A DNA stretch of 7,692 nucleotides. It comes from Nitrospira sp. (GTDB lineage Bacteria > Nitrospirota > Nitrospiria > Nitrospirales > Nitrospiraceae). The position numbers were made by a program, and so were the translations under genes. Below are positions 6,637 through 7,692 of the stretch, in pieces (position 1 is the stretch's first letter; each line of letters starts with the position of its first letter). The notes under the pieces are model-generated. The model saw nothing but the letters and a program-made list of their open reading frames with translations. It ran no database searches and was not told the origin of the DNA. The stretch covers positions 1-7,692 of the forward strand of contig JACOEF010000071.1 of assembly GCA_024998705.1 (NCBI GenBank), in the 5' to 3' direction.

Positions 6637-7652
6637 TTAGGCCGCTTGTTGATAACAGGTGTCGTGCGCTCATACGGCCCAGATGATCCGTGCGTTCTTA
6701 TTGGCTACCGCCACACAAGCCCGGTTGGTACCTCGTTGCCGACGCTTCTCGGCAATCCACCGACTGCGCGCATCCGGTTTCGCTCCAGCCCGGACCACGA
6801 CCGCTCGGGCACCGTGAATCAGGAGCGTGCGCACAGAGCGATCCCCCCGTTTGCTCATGCCAAGCAAGCGTGACTTGCCGCCGCTGGAGCATTGCCGAGG
6901 CACGAGGCCGAGCCATGCGGCCAGGTGCCGGCCATTCTTAAAGACGCGGGGATCGGCCACAGCGGCGATCATCGCCGTTGCCGTGAGTGGCCCGATCCCT
7001 TCAATGGCCGTCAATCGTTGGCAGCGCTCGTCCTGGGCACAGTACGCCTTGAGTTCGCGATCAACGGTGGTCACCCGGGCATCCACCGCGCGCAACTCTT
7101 CAGACAGGGCTGTAAAGGTCCTTCGAGCGAGGGACGTGAGGTCATTGCTCAGATCCTCGATGAGTCGGGGGAGGGCACGCCGTAAGGGGCTCACCTGCTT
7201 TGGAACGACCACTCCATATTCCGCCAACAGCCCACGAATCTGGTTGACCAGCGCCGTCCGTGCCCCAATCAGCCGTCGCCGGACCCGATGCATATTTTGC
7301 AGATCTTGCTGCGCGACGGTTTTGGGGGGCACGAAGCGCATGGTGGGGCGAAGAACGGCTTCACAAATCGCCTCGGCATCATTGAAGTCATTCTTGTTAC
7401 TCTTCACGTACGGTTTGACAAATTGCGGGCTGATCAAACGCACCTCGTGGCCAGCGCCTGCAACGTGCGACTCCAATAGTTCGCGCCCCCACACACGTCC
7501 ATCCCCACACGGCAGCGAGACAGATTGGCCATAAACTTGATCAAGGCGACCCGTGAGAACCGCTTCTGAAACACGGGGCTCCCAGCGGCATCACGCCCGT
7601 GCACATGAAAGACGTTCTTGGCGATGTCGATCCCCAGCGTCGTTAGGCTCAT
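6637..7652 (-). pseudogene. IS110-family transposase (DEDD recombinase), frameshifted
   Basis: A recombinase of the IS110 family that would be about 338 residues if repaired. Frame one runs from ATG 7652: LGIDIAKNVFHVHG with catalytic Asp9, then VGMDVCGGANYW. At about 7451-7452 one G is missing from the expected CTGGGCCAC, and the protein continues in the next frame as GHEVRLISPQFVKPYVKSNK, then KNDFNDAEAICEA with the remaining acidic residues, then the C-terminal Tnp20 domain (GIGPLTATAMIA, LAAWLGLVPRQCSSGGKSRL, MSKRGD) with the Ser-containing motif. TGA at 6670-6672 follows ARIIWAV; the same frame then reads AHDTCYQQAA before TAA at 6637-6639, which resembles the normal tail, so this TGA is probably premature. 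The second catalytic acid, normally Glu before the (A/V)CGG motif, is Asp52 here. A strong GAGGAGGG sits four bases before the start. The lesions make it inactive. Confidence 0.85.
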
Positions 7653-7656
7653 GGTT

Positions 7657-7664
7657 CCCTCCTC
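7657..7664 (-). promoter_or_regulatory. Ribosome-binding site of the IS110 transposase
   Basis: GAGGAGGG on the minus strand, four bases before ATG 7652. It supports that start, which also matches the usual N-terminus of the family. Confidence 0.65.
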
Positions 7665-7692
7665 AGTGAAGTGGTGGCCTCACATGACCACC

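Larger units (their letters stand above)
6383..7692 (-). mobile_element. IS110-family insertion sequence, partial and degenerate
   Basis: The element is recognised from its transposase (6637-7652). It continues past the right edge of the window, so that terminus is not visible. The low-coordinate terminus is not certain: the 250 bases after the transposase stop are compatible with the element's 3' non-coding end, and the IS3 repeat begins at 6382. IS110 elements lack classical terminal inverted repeats and usually make no target duplication, so the boundaries cannot be fixed from this window. The long 3' tail would fit the IS1111 subgroup, which is an inference. Confidence 0.6.

Overview
The window looks like a GC-rich chromosomal segment of a Gram-negative bacterium. 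I can support two intact exported-protein genes, one full-length but interrupted lipoprotein peptidase gene, and two decaying insertion sequences. The lipobox signal peptides, the very long TPR lipoprotein of the exopolysaccharide/PEP-CTERM type and the BACON-FN3 secreted protein would fit an environmental lineage such as Nitrospira or a relative. That taxonomic guess rests on general resemblance only; no marker gene is present.

Layout. A secreted BACON + fibronectin-III protein lies on the minus strand (66-989). About 700 bases follow with no gene I can support (990-1695). A TPR lipoprotein of about 21 tandem 34-residue repeats is on the plus strand (1696-3993). It converges on a minus-strand PDZ + M48 zinc-peptidase lipoprotein (4062-5075), which is complete except for one in-frame amber codon seven residues before HEIAH. 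An IS3-family element (5148-6382) sits 72 bases upstream of the peptidase start, with both terminal inverted repeats recognisable. It has an intact orfA and an orfB broken by a TGA at an expected Trp codon and by a frameshift at a run of eight G. Beyond it lies an IS110-family element (about 6383-7692, running off the window). Its transposase carries a one-base frameshift, a probable premature TGA and a Glu-to-Asp change at a catalytic position. The roughly 250 bases after that transposase hold a perfect 8-bp stem-loop and are a candidate for the guide (bridge) RNA region of the element.

How the parts relate. The left half (BACON-FN3 protein and TPR lipoprotein) is clean and probably works at the envelope: protein or carbohydrate binding, and scaffolding. 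The right half is a decay zone in which three adjacent genes carry five inactivating single-base lesions, while about 3.2 kb of neighbouring coding sequence carries none. That contrast argues for real pseudogenisation around an insertion hot spot rather than generally poor sequence. I did not find a convincing new defence or metabolic system. The most useful leads are the one-codon lesion in the M48 peptidase, the IS110 tail as a possible bridge-RNA locus, and the G8 tract in orfB.
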